DNA of 64,000 nt from DASYLJ01 sp964404165 (lineage in GTDB: Bacteria > Desulfobacterota > Binatia > DP-6), in NCBI GenBank assembly GCA_964404165.1, contig CAYOIZ010000031.1, forward strand, positions 12,765-76,764, given 5' to 3'. Both the position numbers and the translations under genes were made by a program. The notes below the pieces were generated by a model that worked only from the letters and a program-made list of their open reading frames with translations, made no database searches and was not told where the DNA came from. Positions 38,007-45,920 of the stretch are shown piece by piece; within the stretch, counting starts at the first letter, position 1; each line of letters opens with the position of its first letter.

Positions 38007-38251
38007 TGGCGAACGAGCACACTCACGCGCGCGGCGTCCGGCTCTTCGTGATCTACGACCACCCGAGCGACTACCCCGACGCCTTCGTCGTGCGCGAGTG
38101 GGTCGTCGTGGGGGCTGAGGTCTACGTCGCGAAGGAACCGCTCGCCGTCTCGCCGGAGCTGGACCTCGCTCGCATGGAGCTGCCGTCGGGCCTGTTCAAC
38201 ATCGGCCGCGGCCCGGAAGACGACCAGGCCATCCGGGAGGTCTGGATCTGA
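38006..38251 (+). CDS. Phage protein, function unknown
   Basis: An 81-residue protein of mostly beta structure (VRLFVIYDHPSDYPDAFVV, then EVYVAKEPLAVSP). Resembles small phage proteins that display an incoming-data-like barrel but no family can be named. Overlaps both neighbours by 1 nt. Confidence 0.6.
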   Translation: MANEHTHARGVRLFVIYDHPSDYPDAFVVREWVVVGAEVYVAKEPLAVSPELDLARMELPSGLFNIGRGPEDDQAIREVWI

Positions 38252-38883
38252 TGCGCAACATGAGCTTCGCCCTCACCACGCAGCAGATCCTGACGCGGAC
38301 GAAGACGGTCACGCGTCGCACCGGGTGGACGTTCCTCAAGCCGGGCGACCGCATCCGCGCTGTCCGCAAGGCGATGGGGCTCAAGAAGGGCGAGAAGATC
38401 GAGCAGCTCGCCGTGCTGCGCGTCGTCGACGTTCGGCAGGAGCCGCTGCAGCTTCTGCTGGATGATCTCGCCTACGGCTTCGCCGAGGTCCAGGCCGAGG
38501 GCTTCGGGAACACCCCGATGCTCTGCTGTCCTGACCAGTGGGTGCCCTGGTTCTGCGCGACGCATCGGTGTGAGCCGAGCACGCCCGTCACGCGGATCGC
38601 GTTCGAGTACGAGGCGCCGCCGCCGGCTGGCTTCGAGTGGCGCGCTGGCTACTCCGACGCGCGTCCGTGCGACCAGCTCATGCTGGGGCGACACATCGTC
38701 GCGACTCTCTGGGACAACGGCGGAAACTTCGTCTGGTCCACCTGGGATCGGGATGGCGTCGGCGGTGAAAACGGTGGCGACCCGACGCGCGACGTTGCGC
38801 GGCGAGAGGTTTACGCCGCACTCGCGCGCCAGGTGAAGCGCGATCCTGAGTCGTGGTGGCCGATCGAGGTGGCGCATGCCTAA
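38251..38883 (+). CDS. ASCH-like (PUA-fold) phage protein
   Basis: A 210-residue protein. The opening SFALTTQQILTRTKTVTRR and GWTFLKPGDRIRAV, followed by MGLKKGEKIEQLAVLRVV and EPLQ, is characteristic of the ASCH fold, which is related to PUA domains and thought to bind RNA or modified bases. The rest is less conserved with a Cys-rich CCPDQWVPWFC stretch. It overlaps the DUF5131 gene by 8 nt, so the two probably act together. Confidence 0.7.
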   Translation: MRNMSFALTTQQILTRTKTVTRRTGWTFLKPGDRIRAVRKAMGLKKGEKIEQLAVLRVVDVRQEPLQLLLDDLAYGFAEVQAEGFGNTPMLCCPDQWVPWFCATHRCEPSTPVTRIAFEYEAPPPAGFEWRAGYSDARPCDQLMLGRHIVATLWDNGGNFVWSTWDRDGVGGENGGDPTRDVARREVYAALARQVKRDPESWWPIEVAHA

Positions 38884-40006
38884 GACGTCGATCGAGTGGA
38901 CGGACCGCAGCGTCAACCCGATCCGGGCGCGCGATCGCGCGACGGGTGCCGAGGGGCACTGGTGCGAGAAGGTCAGCCCCGGCTGCAAGAACTGCTACGC
39001 GTCACGAATCCAGTCGCGCCTGCAGATGCACCGCTACGACGCCGGCAACCGCGACCGGGTGGAGGTGTTCCTCGACCGATCGCGCTTCGACGAGGTGCTC
39101 CGCCGCCGCAAGCCGACGAAGTGGTTCTGGTGCGACATGACGGACCTCTTCGGCGAGTGGGTGCCGGACGAGTGGATCGACGCGTGCTTCGTGGTGATGG
39201 CGCTCACGCCCCAGCACACGCACCAGGTCCTGACGAAGCGCGCGGGTCGGATGCGCGAGTACTTCGCCGAGCTCGCGGCCGAGAACCCCGCCGACCTCCT
39301 CGCGCGCTACAGCGAGGCCGCCGGCAACATGCTCGACGGCGAGTGGGTCCACGCGCAGGGCCGCCGGTTCCGGCCGCGCATAGAGGCGTTCATCAGCGCG
39401 TGCTTCGGCCTCGGCTTCGAGGAGATCGACGGCGAGGAGTGCGAGGTCCAGGTCGACGAGCCCGAGCTGCCGCTGCCGAACGTCTGGCTCGGCGTCTCGG
39501 TCGAGAACCAGGCCACGGCCGACGAGCGCATCCCGCTCCTGCTGCAGACGCCAGCGGCGGTGCGGTTCCTGTCGTGCGAGCCGTTGCTGGGGCCGGTCGA
39601 CCTCGGCGCGGTGCCGCCGCTCGGCCGTCCATGCGCGCCGTCTCGCAACGGCCGCGGTGTCGGTTGGGTCGTCGTCGGCGGCGAGAGTGGCCCCGGTGCG
39701 CGCCCGATGCATCCGACGTGGGCGCGCGAGCTGCGCGACCAGTGCACGGCGAACGGCGTGCCGTTCTTCTTCAAGCAGTGGGGCGCGTGGGTGCCGATCG
39801 TCTACGTCGACGAGGAGACGAAGCGCCCGCTGCTGAACCTGACGCCCGAGAAGGGCCGCGAGATCATGCTCACCGACGAGCGCGTACCACGTGGCCCGGC
39901 GCGGCTCGACGCGACCGTCAACATGCGGCGCCTCGGTAAGAAGGCCGCCGGCCGCCTCCTCGACGGCGTCGAGTGGTCGCAGTTCCCGGTGGTGGGTCGT
40001 GGTTGA
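38876..40006 (+). CDS. DUF5131 (phage Gp37/Gp68-type) protein
   Basis: A 376-residue protein with the family opening SIEWTDRSVNPI and the Cys cluster WCEKVSPGCKNCYA (C-x7-C-x2-C), then WFWCDMTDLFG, WLGVSVENQATAD and a VVVGGESGPGARPM ending. The fold is radical-SAM-like and these genes are frequent in phages, but the reaction is unknown. Encoded right behind an ASCH-like protein, which may bring it to nucleic acid. Overlaps it by 8 nt. Confidence 0.88.
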   Translation: MPKTSIEWTDRSVNPIRARDRATGAEGHWCEKVSPGCKNCYASRIQSRLQMHRYDAGNRDRVEVFLDRSRFDEVLRRRKPTKWFWCDMTDLFGEWVPDEWIDACFVVMALTPQHTHQVLTKRAGRMREYFAELAAENPADLLARYSEAAGNMLDGEWVHAQGRRFRPRIEAFISACFGLGFEEIDGEECEVQVDEPELPLPNVWLGVSVENQATADERIPLLLQTPAAVRFLSCEPLLGPVDLGAVPPLGRPCAPSRNGRGVGWVVVGGESGPGARPMHPTWARELRDQCTANGVPFFFKQWGAWVPIVYVDEETKRPLLNLTPEKGREIMLTDERVPRGPARLDATVNMRRLGKKAAGRLLDGVEWSQFPVVGRG

Positions 40007-40007
40007 A

Positions 40008-40391
40008 ATGACGGCATCCGAAGTTCTGCGCATGCCACGCGGCGACGGGCTCGACCTGGCCGTCGCCGAGCGCTTCATGGGCTGGCACCGCAGCTCGTCG
40101 GGCATCACCTTCTACAGCGACGCGGGGAAGTTTCAGTATCGTGTTCGCGGCTGGCGCCCGTCGCAATGGTGTGGCTCGTTCGAGCTGATCAGCGTCCTCG
40201 AGCAGCTGACCGAACGCGGCTGGGCGTTCTCGCTGTCGAACTACGTGACGGCACGCCCGCGCCATGGGCGCTTCGAGATTCAAGTGTTCCCCGTCGACGG
40301 GGATGGTGCGGAGCTCGAGGCGACCGGCGACACCATCGGCGAGGCCGTGTGCCGCGGCGCCCTGCTGACCACGGTGCCGCGCCGTGGCTGA
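40008..40391 (+). CDS. Phage ABA-sandwich-domain protein
   Basis: A 127-residue protein fitting the small phage ABA-sandwich family: LDLAVAERFMGWH near the start, then SFELISVLEQLTERGW and a DTIGEAVCRGALL end. These are usually early-region proteins with no known activity. The start lies 1 nt after the DUF5131 stop; the end overlaps the next GTG by 8 nt. Confidence 0.7.
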   Translation: MTASEVLRMPRGDGLDLAVAERFMGWHRSSSGITFYSDAGKFQYRVRGWRPSQWCGSFELISVLEQLTERGWAFSLSNYVTARPRHGRFEIQVFPVDGDGAELEATGDTIGEAVCRGALLTTVPRRG

Positions 40392-40632
40392 CCTCGACCG
40401 CAACGACCCGCTACACATCCCCGACGGCTGCCACCGTCACGGGTGCGCCGAACCCGGCTGCTCGGCGTGGTGGCTTTGCGACAACAAATGCCCTGGGCCC
40501 GAGAAGCAGGACGCATGGTGTTTCAACCACTACCCGATGCCCGAGGGACGAGAACGACGGGCACCGGTCGAGCGGCCGAAGCCCATCGAGAAGACGCCGC
40601 CACCGGAGGCGGAGCAGCGGAGGTTGTTCTGA
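40384..40632 (+). CDS. Small Cys/His-rich phage protein
   Basis: An 82-residue protein with a dense Cys/His set in its first half (CHRHGC, GCSAWWLCDNKC, WCFNHY) and a Pro/Glu-rich tail. It probably binds two zinc ions. GTG start overlapping the previous gene by 8 nt. Confidence 0.65.
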   Translation: MADLDRNDPLHIPDGCHRHGCAEPGCSAWWLCDNKCPGPEKQDAWCFNHYPMPEGRERRAPVERPKPIEKTPPPEAEQRRLF

Positions 40633-41066
40633 TGCCCCTGGAGGAAGTGCCCTGGATCGACGGCTACCGTACCGGGCTCGACACCGCCGCGGGGATGGCG
40701 CGCGCGATGGGCGCGGCCGCACAGACCTCCCACGCGACGTATCGCGTGCCAGGGCCCCGGTGCGCCGTCGACGACGCCATGCGATCGCTCGCCGACGATC
40801 TCGCCGTGGTGGGCGGGCGGCGCCGTGCCCCACGACCGCAGCGTTGGCGCTCTCGTTCCTGGAGTGCGCCAACGACGAAGGCGCAAGCTCTCTCCGGACA
40901 GGTGGCCATCATGCTGCTCGGCTCTGGACTGTGGCGCGCCTTCGGGCTCGACATTAACGCGTACCAGCTCGGCTTCCTCTTCGGCGCCCTGAGCGTGGCC
41001 CCGTGGTGGCTGTACGATCGCCTTCACCGGGAAGCCGGTACGCCCACGGAGGACCCGACCCGATGA
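40632..41066 (+). CDS. Phage membrane protein, function unknown
   Basis: A 144-residue protein with a basic middle and a C-terminal pair of helices (GQVAIMLLGSGLWRAFGL and YQLGFLFGALSVAPWWL). The gene overlaps the HerA-like ATPase gene by 4 nt, so it may anchor it to the membrane; this is inference only. Confidence 0.6.
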   Translation: MPLEEVPWIDGYRTGLDTAAGMARAMGAAAQTSHATYRVPGPRCAVDDAMRSLADDLAVVGGRRRAPRPQRWRSRSWSAPTTKAQALSGQVAIMLLGSGLWRAFGLDINAYQLGFLFGALSVAPWWLYDRLHREAGTPTEDPTR

Positions 41067-42775
41067 GCACCCGCTTCCTGATCGGCGACGACGTCACGTG
41101 CGACCCGCAACGCCTCGTGGATACCCGGTTGCTGATCCAGGCCAACAGCGGCGGCGGGAAGTCGTGGGCGGTGCGACGGCTCCTTGAGCAGACCCACGGC
41201 CACGTGCAGCACCTGGTGGTCGATCCCGAAGGCGAGTTCTCGACCCTGCGCGAGCGCTTCGACTACGTGCTCGCCGCGCCTCGAGGTGGGGATACGGTCG
41301 CCGAGCCCCGCTCCGCCGCCCTCCTCGCTGAGAAGCTCCTCACCCTGGGCGTGTCGGCCGTGCTCGACATCTTCGAGTTGAAGCACGATCAGCGCATCCG
41401 GTTCGTCCGGCTCTTCCTCGAGGCGCTGATCGATGCCCCGAAGACGCTGTGGCACCCGGCCCTGATCGTCGTCGACGAGGCGCACCTCTTCTGTCCCGAG
41501 AACGCGAAGGCCGAGAGCGCCAGCGCGGTGATCGACCTGGCGACCCGGGGACGGAAGCGCGGGTTCTGTGCCGCGCTCGCCACGCAGCGCATCTCGAAGC
41601 TCGCGAAGGATGCGGCTGCCGAGTGCAACAACAAGCTGATCGGCCGGACGTCGCTCGACGTCGACATGAAGCGCGCCGGCGACGAGCTCGGCTTCGCCAA
41701 GGCTGACGCCCTCGCCCTCCGCCAGCTCCGGGAAGGCGAGTTCTTCGCGTTCGGGCCGGCAATCTCGTCGACGGTGACGAAGGTCCGGGTGGGGCCGGTG
41801 CAGACGTCGCACCCGAAGGCCGGGGCACGGCTAGCGTTCTCGGCGCCGCCGCCGACGGCGAAGGTGAAGGCGCTCCTGCCCCAGTTGGCGGACCTCCCGG
41901 CCGAAGCCGAGCAGCGGGCACAGACGGTCGACGAGCTGCGACGGGAGGTGTCGACCCTGAAGCGCGAGCTCGCCGCGGCTAAGCAGTCGCAGCCGCCGGC
42001 CGAGGTGCGGACCGTCGAGGTGCCGATACTGGGCCCGAAGGATCTGATCCGCATCGAGAAGGTGCTCGAGCGGCTCGAGAACATGAGCCGCGACGCCCGA
42101 CTGACAGCCGAGGCCTACGGTGCCTGCAGCGATCTCGCCATGACCGAATCGAAGGCACTCCGCGAGGCCCTCGCGCGCGCCACGGCCCCAGCACGGCCGG
42201 TGCCGCCCGTCGCTCCGCGGCGGTCCGGACCGTCGCCCCGTCCAGCACCGCCGCCGCGGCGAGTTGATCGCGACGGCGACGGCGCGGTGTCGGGCGCCGC
42301 GCAGCGCATCCTCGACGCGCTCGCCGAGCTCGACGCCCTCAGGCTACGGGAACCGCGCCGCGTTCAGGTCGCGCTCCTGGCGGGCTACACCAACCTGCGC
42401 TCGAAGGGCTTCACCAATGCGTGTGGATCTCTGAGCAGCGGCGGTCTGATCGCCTATCCCAGCTCCGATCGCGTGACCTTGACTGCCGCCGGCCACACGC
42501 AGGCCAGGGCGGCGACGACACCCGCGACCGACGAGGACATCCACGCGCGTGTGCTTGCGCTCCTTCCCGGTGTCTGTCAGCGCCTCCTCAGCGCAACGAT
42601 CGGCGCCCACCCCCATGCCATTGACCGATCGGCACTGGCGGAGTCCTGCGGGTACGGGAACGTGCGCAGCAAGGGCTTCACGAACGCGCTCGGACGCCTC
42701 AGCGGTCTGGGGCTCGTGGAGTACGCCTCGCCGTCCGAGGTACGCGCCGCCGACGTGCTCTTCATCGGACAATGA
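41063..42775 (+). CDS. HerA-like (DUF87-type) ATPase with duplicated winged-helix tail
   Basis: A 570-residue protein. Residues 1-250 carry a HerA/FtsK-type core: Walker A ANSGGGKSWAV (near 32), Walker B ALIVVDEAHLF (near 140) and ATQRISKLAKDA. A coiled coil (about 295-325) precedes a Pro/Arg linker. The C-terminus (about 410-570) has two related modules, each with an RSKGFTNA core followed by a GLIAY or GLVEY strand, probably winged helices. HerA proteins usually need a NurA nuclease, which is absent here. A role in phage DNA processing or translocation is likely. Confidence 0.8.
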   Translation: MSTRFLIGDDVTCDPQRLVDTRLLIQANSGGGKSWAVRRLLEQTHGHVQHLVVDPEGEFSTLRERFDYVLAAPRGGDTVAEPRSAALLAEKLLTLGVSAVLDIFELKHDQRIRFVRLFLEALIDAPKTLWHPALIVVDEAHLFCPENAKAESASAVIDLATRGRKRGFCAALATQRISKLAKDAAAECNNKLIGRTSLDVDMKRAGDELGFAKADALALRQLREGEFFAFGPAISSTVTKVRVGPVQTSHPKAGARLAFSAPPPTAKVKALLPQLADLPAEAEQRAQTVDELRREVSTLKRELAAAKQSQPPAEVRTVEVPILGPKDLIRIEKVLERLENMSRDARLTAEAYGACSDLAMTESKALREALARATAPARPVPPVAPRRSGPSPRPAPPPRRVDRDGDGAVSGAAQRILDALAELDALRLREPRRVQVALLAGYTNLRSKGFTNACGSLSSGGLIAYPSSDRVTLTAAGHTQARAATTPATDEDIHARVLALLPGVCQRLLSATIGAHPHAIDRSALAESCGYGNVRSKGFTNALGRLSGLGLVEYASPSEVRAADVLFIGQ

Positions 42776-42833
42776 CCCCCGTTGCCACCTCCACCCACCC
42801 CAGCGTAGAGACGCGAGCAGGAAGGACCCCCCG

Positions 42834-43154
42834 ATGAGCGACCCTCCGGACGAGACCCCGCCCATTCACCGCGTCGGCGTCGCGCTGAAGCTGACGCCTG
42901 CCGAGATGGCTTCGCTCGGACGAGAACTGCGCGAGCCCGGTGGCTTCCTCCGCGAGCATCCGACCACCGGATGGGTGACGACGGGTTCGCACGACGCGCT
43001 CGACCTTCAGATCGACGTGCGGGCCACCTCGCCGGAGCATGCGGCCCGTCAGGTGCGGATGCAGATCGAGCGCGCCATCGGCCGCTTGCTCCCGGACGAC
43101 ACGACGTTGACGACGTACCGCCTCGACCAGTTCTGGGCGGGCTGCGAAGAATGA
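42834..43154 (+). CDS. Phage protein, function unknown
   Basis: A 106-residue protein with helical GRELREPGGFLREHP and a C-terminal alpha/beta part. It starts 58 nt after the HerA-like gene and overlaps the following gene by 4 nt. No motif recognised. Confidence 0.6.
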   Translation: MSDPPDETPPIHRVGVALKLTPAEMASLGRELREPGGFLREHPTTGWVTTGSHDALDLQIDVRATSPEHAARQVRMQIERAIGRLLPDDTTLTTYRLDQFWAGCEE

Positions 43155-43276
43155 TCCCCGCCGCCACCATCGTGCTCGGTCTCATCTGCGCCAACGCCTG
43201 GATATGGACGGAGGTCGAGCTGCGGTGGCAGGATCGTCGGCGCGGTGGCGCGGCTTCAAGGAAGGATGCGGCATGA
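43151..43276 (+). CDS. 41-residue membrane protein
   Basis: One hydrophobic helix (AATIVLGLICANAWIW) then a basic tail. The ATG overlaps the previous gene by 4 nt, and the stop overlaps the next ATG by 4 nt, which supports translation. Function unknown. Confidence 0.5.
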   Translation: MIPAATIVLGLICANAWIWTEVELRWQDRRRGGAASRKDAA

Positions 43277-43707
43277 GCCTTACACCACGGGAGATGGGCA
43301 CGATTCCGCTGGGCGAACGAAACGGTGAAATCGACCGCGTGCAGGTGGCGGTGGTCGCGACGGAGGATGGACCTGCGGTCAACGTCCGCGCGCGCATCTA
43401 CGGCCACGACGGGGACGAATACACCCTCACCTCGGCGCAGGCCCGCGATCTCGCCGAGTCCCTCCTCCGTGCCGCCGACGTCGTGACGCCGGGTGGCCCG
43501 CCTCACGTGGGGCGATACTGGGTGTATCTCGACCGAGGCGAACTGGGGCCGATCCTCGAAGGTCCCTACGCGGCAGAGGAGGCAGCCTGGCGTTACGCGC
43601 GCCCTGCGCTGGGTACGGGCGTTCCGATCGCGGTGCTCGCCGAGTCCGTCGCGCATCCGATCTTCGAGAGCCCGGCGCATTCCGTGCCGCCGATCTGCAG
43701 CTCGTGA
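43273..43707 (+). CDS. Phage protein, function unknown
   Basis: A 144-residue soluble protein of alternating beta strands (EIDRVQVAVVATEDGPAVN) and a later YWVYLDRGELGPILEG segment. Last gene of the rightward early operon. No family recognised. Confidence 0.55.
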   Translation: MSLTPREMGTIPLGERNGEIDRVQVAVVATEDGPAVNVRARIYGHDGDEYTLTSAQARDLAESLLRAADVVTPGGPPHVGRYWVYLDRGELGPILEGPYAAEEAAWRYARPALGTGVPIAVLAESVAHPIFESPAHSVPPICSS

Positions 43708-43913
43708 CCCACCTCCCTCCGCCAGAGCAGACCCGCAGCGCCATCGGGCGCGGACCGTGACCACACTTCGGGCATAGCGAGTCGTTCGAGAAGGGCGGCA
43801 GCATCGACGCGGCGATGGCACCGGCCGGCGTCGTGAAGCCTAGGGCTCGCCCCGCCCCCGAGCCTGCGCTCGAGGAACGGGGTCCGCACCTTTTGGGTTT
43901 GTAGTGCCCTACC
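43708..43913. other. Intergenic region between early operon and ImmA/XRE side
   Basis: Holds a possible hairpin (GGCTCG 43844-43849 with CGAGCC 43859-43864, 9-nt loop) that may end the rightward operon, without a good T-tract. A minus-strand reading from 43804 begins with a zinc-ribbon-like LCPKCGHGPRPMALRVC, which then runs into the early gene; it could be the remnant of a gene, but I do not call it. Confidence 0.3.
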
Positions 43914-44048
43914 TCAGATGGGCACGAGGATAGGCCAGGCCTTCAGGCCGTAGTTTCTGGCCCAGAGACGCTGTCCCGTGAGCGGGCAGGTCCGCCACGG
44001 ACGGAAAATCCATTTGTATCCGGGCGGTGCCGGAGTCCGAGTCTGCAT
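43914..44048 (-). CDS. Small phage protein, function unknown
   Basis: A 44-residue basic protein with an aromatic YKWIFRPWRTCPLTGQRLWA core, preceded by a purine-rich GGGGGAA Shine-Dalgarno-like sequence on the minus strand. It resembles small conserved phage proteins but no name can be given. The shorter start was chosen because it has the ribosome site. Confidence 0.45.
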   Translation of the reverse strand: MQTRTPAPPGYKWIFRPWRTCPLTGQRLWARNYGLKAWPILVPI

Positions 44049-44272
44049 GGTGATGTTCCCCCTTCGGTTTTCTAGTGCTGCCCCGGGGGAACGTGCTTGC
44101 GACTCGTCCGGCCAGGTGTTACGACCGGGTTTGACGGTGATTCGCTTGCGCGGTCCTGATGGGCAGCCGAGCACCCGAGGCTCTCGTCGTTTGCAGCGGC
44201 GAGAGCTCTCACCCGGCCTTGACCTTTAATGCGTCAGTGGTGAATTCCTTTCATTCATCTATTCTATCAGCT
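44049..44272. repeat. Intergenic region with a 10-bp-stem hairpin and AT-rich tract
   Basis: A hairpin (44180-44189 with 44197-44206, 10 bp with one G-T pair, 7-nt loop) lies between the small gene and ImmA. It is followed by an unusually AT-rich stretch (about 44222-44272) with no coding signal. No T-tract, so terminator status is unclear. Nothing else seen. Confidence 0.45.
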
Positions 44273-44872
44273 TCACACCTTGATGCCTAGGCGACGGCAG
44301 TGGTTCCGCATCATGTCGTCGCTGACGCCGTAGAAGTCAGCGAGGTGCCGAACGCTCATCGACGCCACCTGCTGCATCGTGACACGCGGCGCGAGCAGGC
44401 AGCCGGCCAGCGTCCACGCCTGCCACTCCGGATCACGGTAGGCGGGGATGCTCCCGCGCGAGACCCGGTTCAGGAGCAGGTCGCGGTTCGGCAGGTTCAT
44501 CCATCGTCGCACCAGGGGCGAGTGGAGAATCTCGTGCGAGAACTCGTGCATCACGGTGGCCCGCGCGCGATTCGCACGGCGGCCGCCCCGCTGCAGATTC
44601 GCCCAGAGCTCCTCGTCGATGAGGATGATGCCCTTCTCCTCGGGGTTCGTCGCGCCCTCGCGGTCGCCGAGCTCGACAGCCGACGCGGGGTACACGTTGA
44701 TGTTGATGGCCGGCGTCGGGAAGACCTCCTCGACGAGACGCAGCACGTCCAACTCCATCGGGGTGACGAGGGCCTCGGGGCAGATCTCCTCGAGGACGAC
44801 CGTCGCCACCTCTTCCAGCGCCCGCACCGACATGGCGGGCATCCGGAACACCATCTCGTCGAGGTACGCCAT
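44273..44872 (-). CDS. ImmA/IrrE-family metallopeptidase
   Basis: A 199-residue protein with the zinc motif MHEFSHEILH (His109, Glu110, His113). ImmA-type proteases cleave the paired phage repressor to trigger excision and lytic growth. The gene overlaps the XRE repressor gene by 1 nt and both run leftward, so it is the natural partner of that repressor. Its activating signal is not visible. Confidence 0.88.
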   Translation of the reverse strand: MAYLDEMVFRMPAMSVRALEEVATVVLEEICPEALVTPMELDVLRLVEEVFPTPAININVYPASAVELGDREGATNPEEKGIILIDEELWANLQRGGRRANRARATVMHEFSHEILHSPLVRRWMNLPNRDLLLNRVSRGSIPAYRDPEWQAWTLAGCLLAPRVTMQQVASMSVRHLADFYGVSDDMMRNHCRRLGIKV

Positions 44873-45240
44873 CAGTCGTCACCCCCCTTCAGGATGTCGA
44901 GCAGACGGCTGATCTCCAGGTCGCCGAGGTCGCGACGCTCGAGCCGGCGCGCGAGCGCCATGCCGAGATCGCGATACTCCGGCGGCGCATCCTTCAGCGA
45001 GAGCTGCACGGGCTTCGCCGACTCGGCCAGCTCCTTCAGCTCCTCGATGCTCATGGTGGGGATCAGGTCGACCAGGGCACGCCAGTACGCGGCCCGATTC
45101 ATCGCCCGCACCCCGCGCTCGATCTCGCCGAGATACACGTGCGAGACCCCGAGCGCTTCGGCCACCACGCGCAGGCTCAGGCCCGCGGCGTTCCTATGGC
45201 GGCGCACGTATGCGCCGAACGTTCTGTCAGGCGCTTTCAT
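44872..45240 (-). CDS. XRE-family phage repressor
   Basis: A 122-residue protein with an N-terminal helix-turn-helix (AAGLSLRVVAEALGVSHVYLG, then EIERGVRA) and a helical C-terminal segment containing MSIEELKELAESAKP. Together with the ImmA protease it forms a CI-like/ImmR-ImmA switch. Upstream lies a promoter with an overlapping palindrome, so autoregulation is likely. Good GGAGG Shine-Dalgarno. Confidence 0.88.
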   Translation of the reverse strand: MKAPDRTFGAYVRRHRNAAGLSLRVVAEALGVSHVYLGEIERGVRAMNRAAYWRALVDLIPTMSIEELKELAESAKPVQLSLKDAPPEYRDLGMALARRLERRDLGDLEISRLLDILKGGDD

Positions 45241-45264
45241 GGGTTCCTCCCGGGTTGGTCACAA

Positions 45265-45286
45265 TGGTAAGTTACCCGCCTTACCA
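45265..45286. promoter_or_regulatory. Operator-like 22-bp palindrome
   Basis: TGGTAAG (45265-45271) and CTTACCA (45280-45286) are exact reverse complements, 8 nt apart. The site covers the -10 box and part of the spacer of the XRE promoter, the typical place for repressor binding. Confidence 0.65.
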
Positions 45287-45297
45287 GGCGCCGTCAA
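45269..45297 (-). promoter_or_regulatory. Promoter of the XRE/ImmA operon
   Basis: On the minus strand TTGACG (45297-45292) and TAACTT (45274-45269) are 17 nt apart, about 30 nt before the XRE start. It overlaps the palindrome at 45265-45286. Confidence 0.6.
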
Positions 45298-45351
45298 GAA
45301 GAACCGCATGGCAGGTGCGCGGTCGATCGAATCACAAGCAAAGACCGGCGT

Positions 45352-45633
45352 TTACCACACCGCACCGGCCGTGAACCACGCCGCGAGTACCGACCCGATC
45401 GTCGCCGCGATGTCGACCACCGCCGGCGACAGCGCCCCGCCCTGCACCACCACGCAGTTCCCGAGGAGCGCCGCATCCGCGCTCCCCATGGTGACGGTAC
45501 CGTCGTGGCAGGTGATGACGCGGGCGGTGCCGAGCGCGATCGCGTTCACGATCGGCCCGCTCGGTGAGGGCGCGATGCGGGCGGCGGCGCAGCCGGTGAC
45601 GAGCACCAGGAGCACCGCCGCCAGGATCCTCAC
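45352..45633 (-). CDS. Lipoprotein-like protein at the end of the lysis region
   Basis: A 93-residue protein whose N-terminus (LAAVLLVLVTGCAA) is a lipoprotein signal with Cys as the acylated residue. The rest contains an LNAIALGTARVI-like strand region and a C-terminal hydrophobic helix. GTG start overlapping the two-helix gene by 4 nt. In lysis cassettes such proteins may be outer-membrane spanin partners; not proven. Confidence 0.6.
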   Translation of the reverse strand: MRILAAVLLVLVTGCAAARIAPSPSGPIVNAIALGTARVITCHDGTVTMGSADAALLGNCVVVQGGALSPAVVDIAATIGSVLAAWFTAGAVW

Positions 45634-45920
45634 TTCCTGATCGCCGCCGCGGCGTTGGGCGCCACGAGCGCCGCGAACACGCCCAGGATGAAGATCACGA
45701 GCTGCCCCATCGTCTCGCGGGTGGCGTTCACGGCCTGCGGATCCGCCGCCGGCCGGAACATGCTGACGACCCCGATCGCCACCAGGCCGAGGGCGAAGAA
45801 CATGAGCGTCAGGCCGAGGAAGGTGAGGATGGCCGTCTGCTGCTTCACCTTGCCGTTGCCGTCGGGCTGCACGGCGACGTCGGCGGGCTCGGCGGCACCG
45901 GGGATGATGTCGTCGCTCAC
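45630..45920 (-). CDS. Two-helix membrane protein, possible holin
   Basis: A 96-residue protein with an acidic N-terminal part and two hydrophobic helices (TFLGLTLMFFALGLVAIGV and LVIFILGVFAALVA). This topology, size and lysis-cassette position fit a class II holin. GTG start overlapping the Cys-containing gene by 4 nt. No sequence family can be named. Confidence 0.55.
   Translation of the reverse strand: MSDDIIPGAAEPADVAVQPDGNGKVKQQTAILTFLGLTLMFFALGLVAIGVVSMFRPAADPQAVNATRETMGQLVIFILGVFAALVAPNAAAAIRK

Noticed and set aside
43593..43804. Zinc-ribbon-like minus-strand start (LCPKCGHG) between the early operon and ImmA
   Set aside because: Only about 33 residues look coding before it overlaps a plus-strand gene; a gene remnant cannot be shown from sequence alone.
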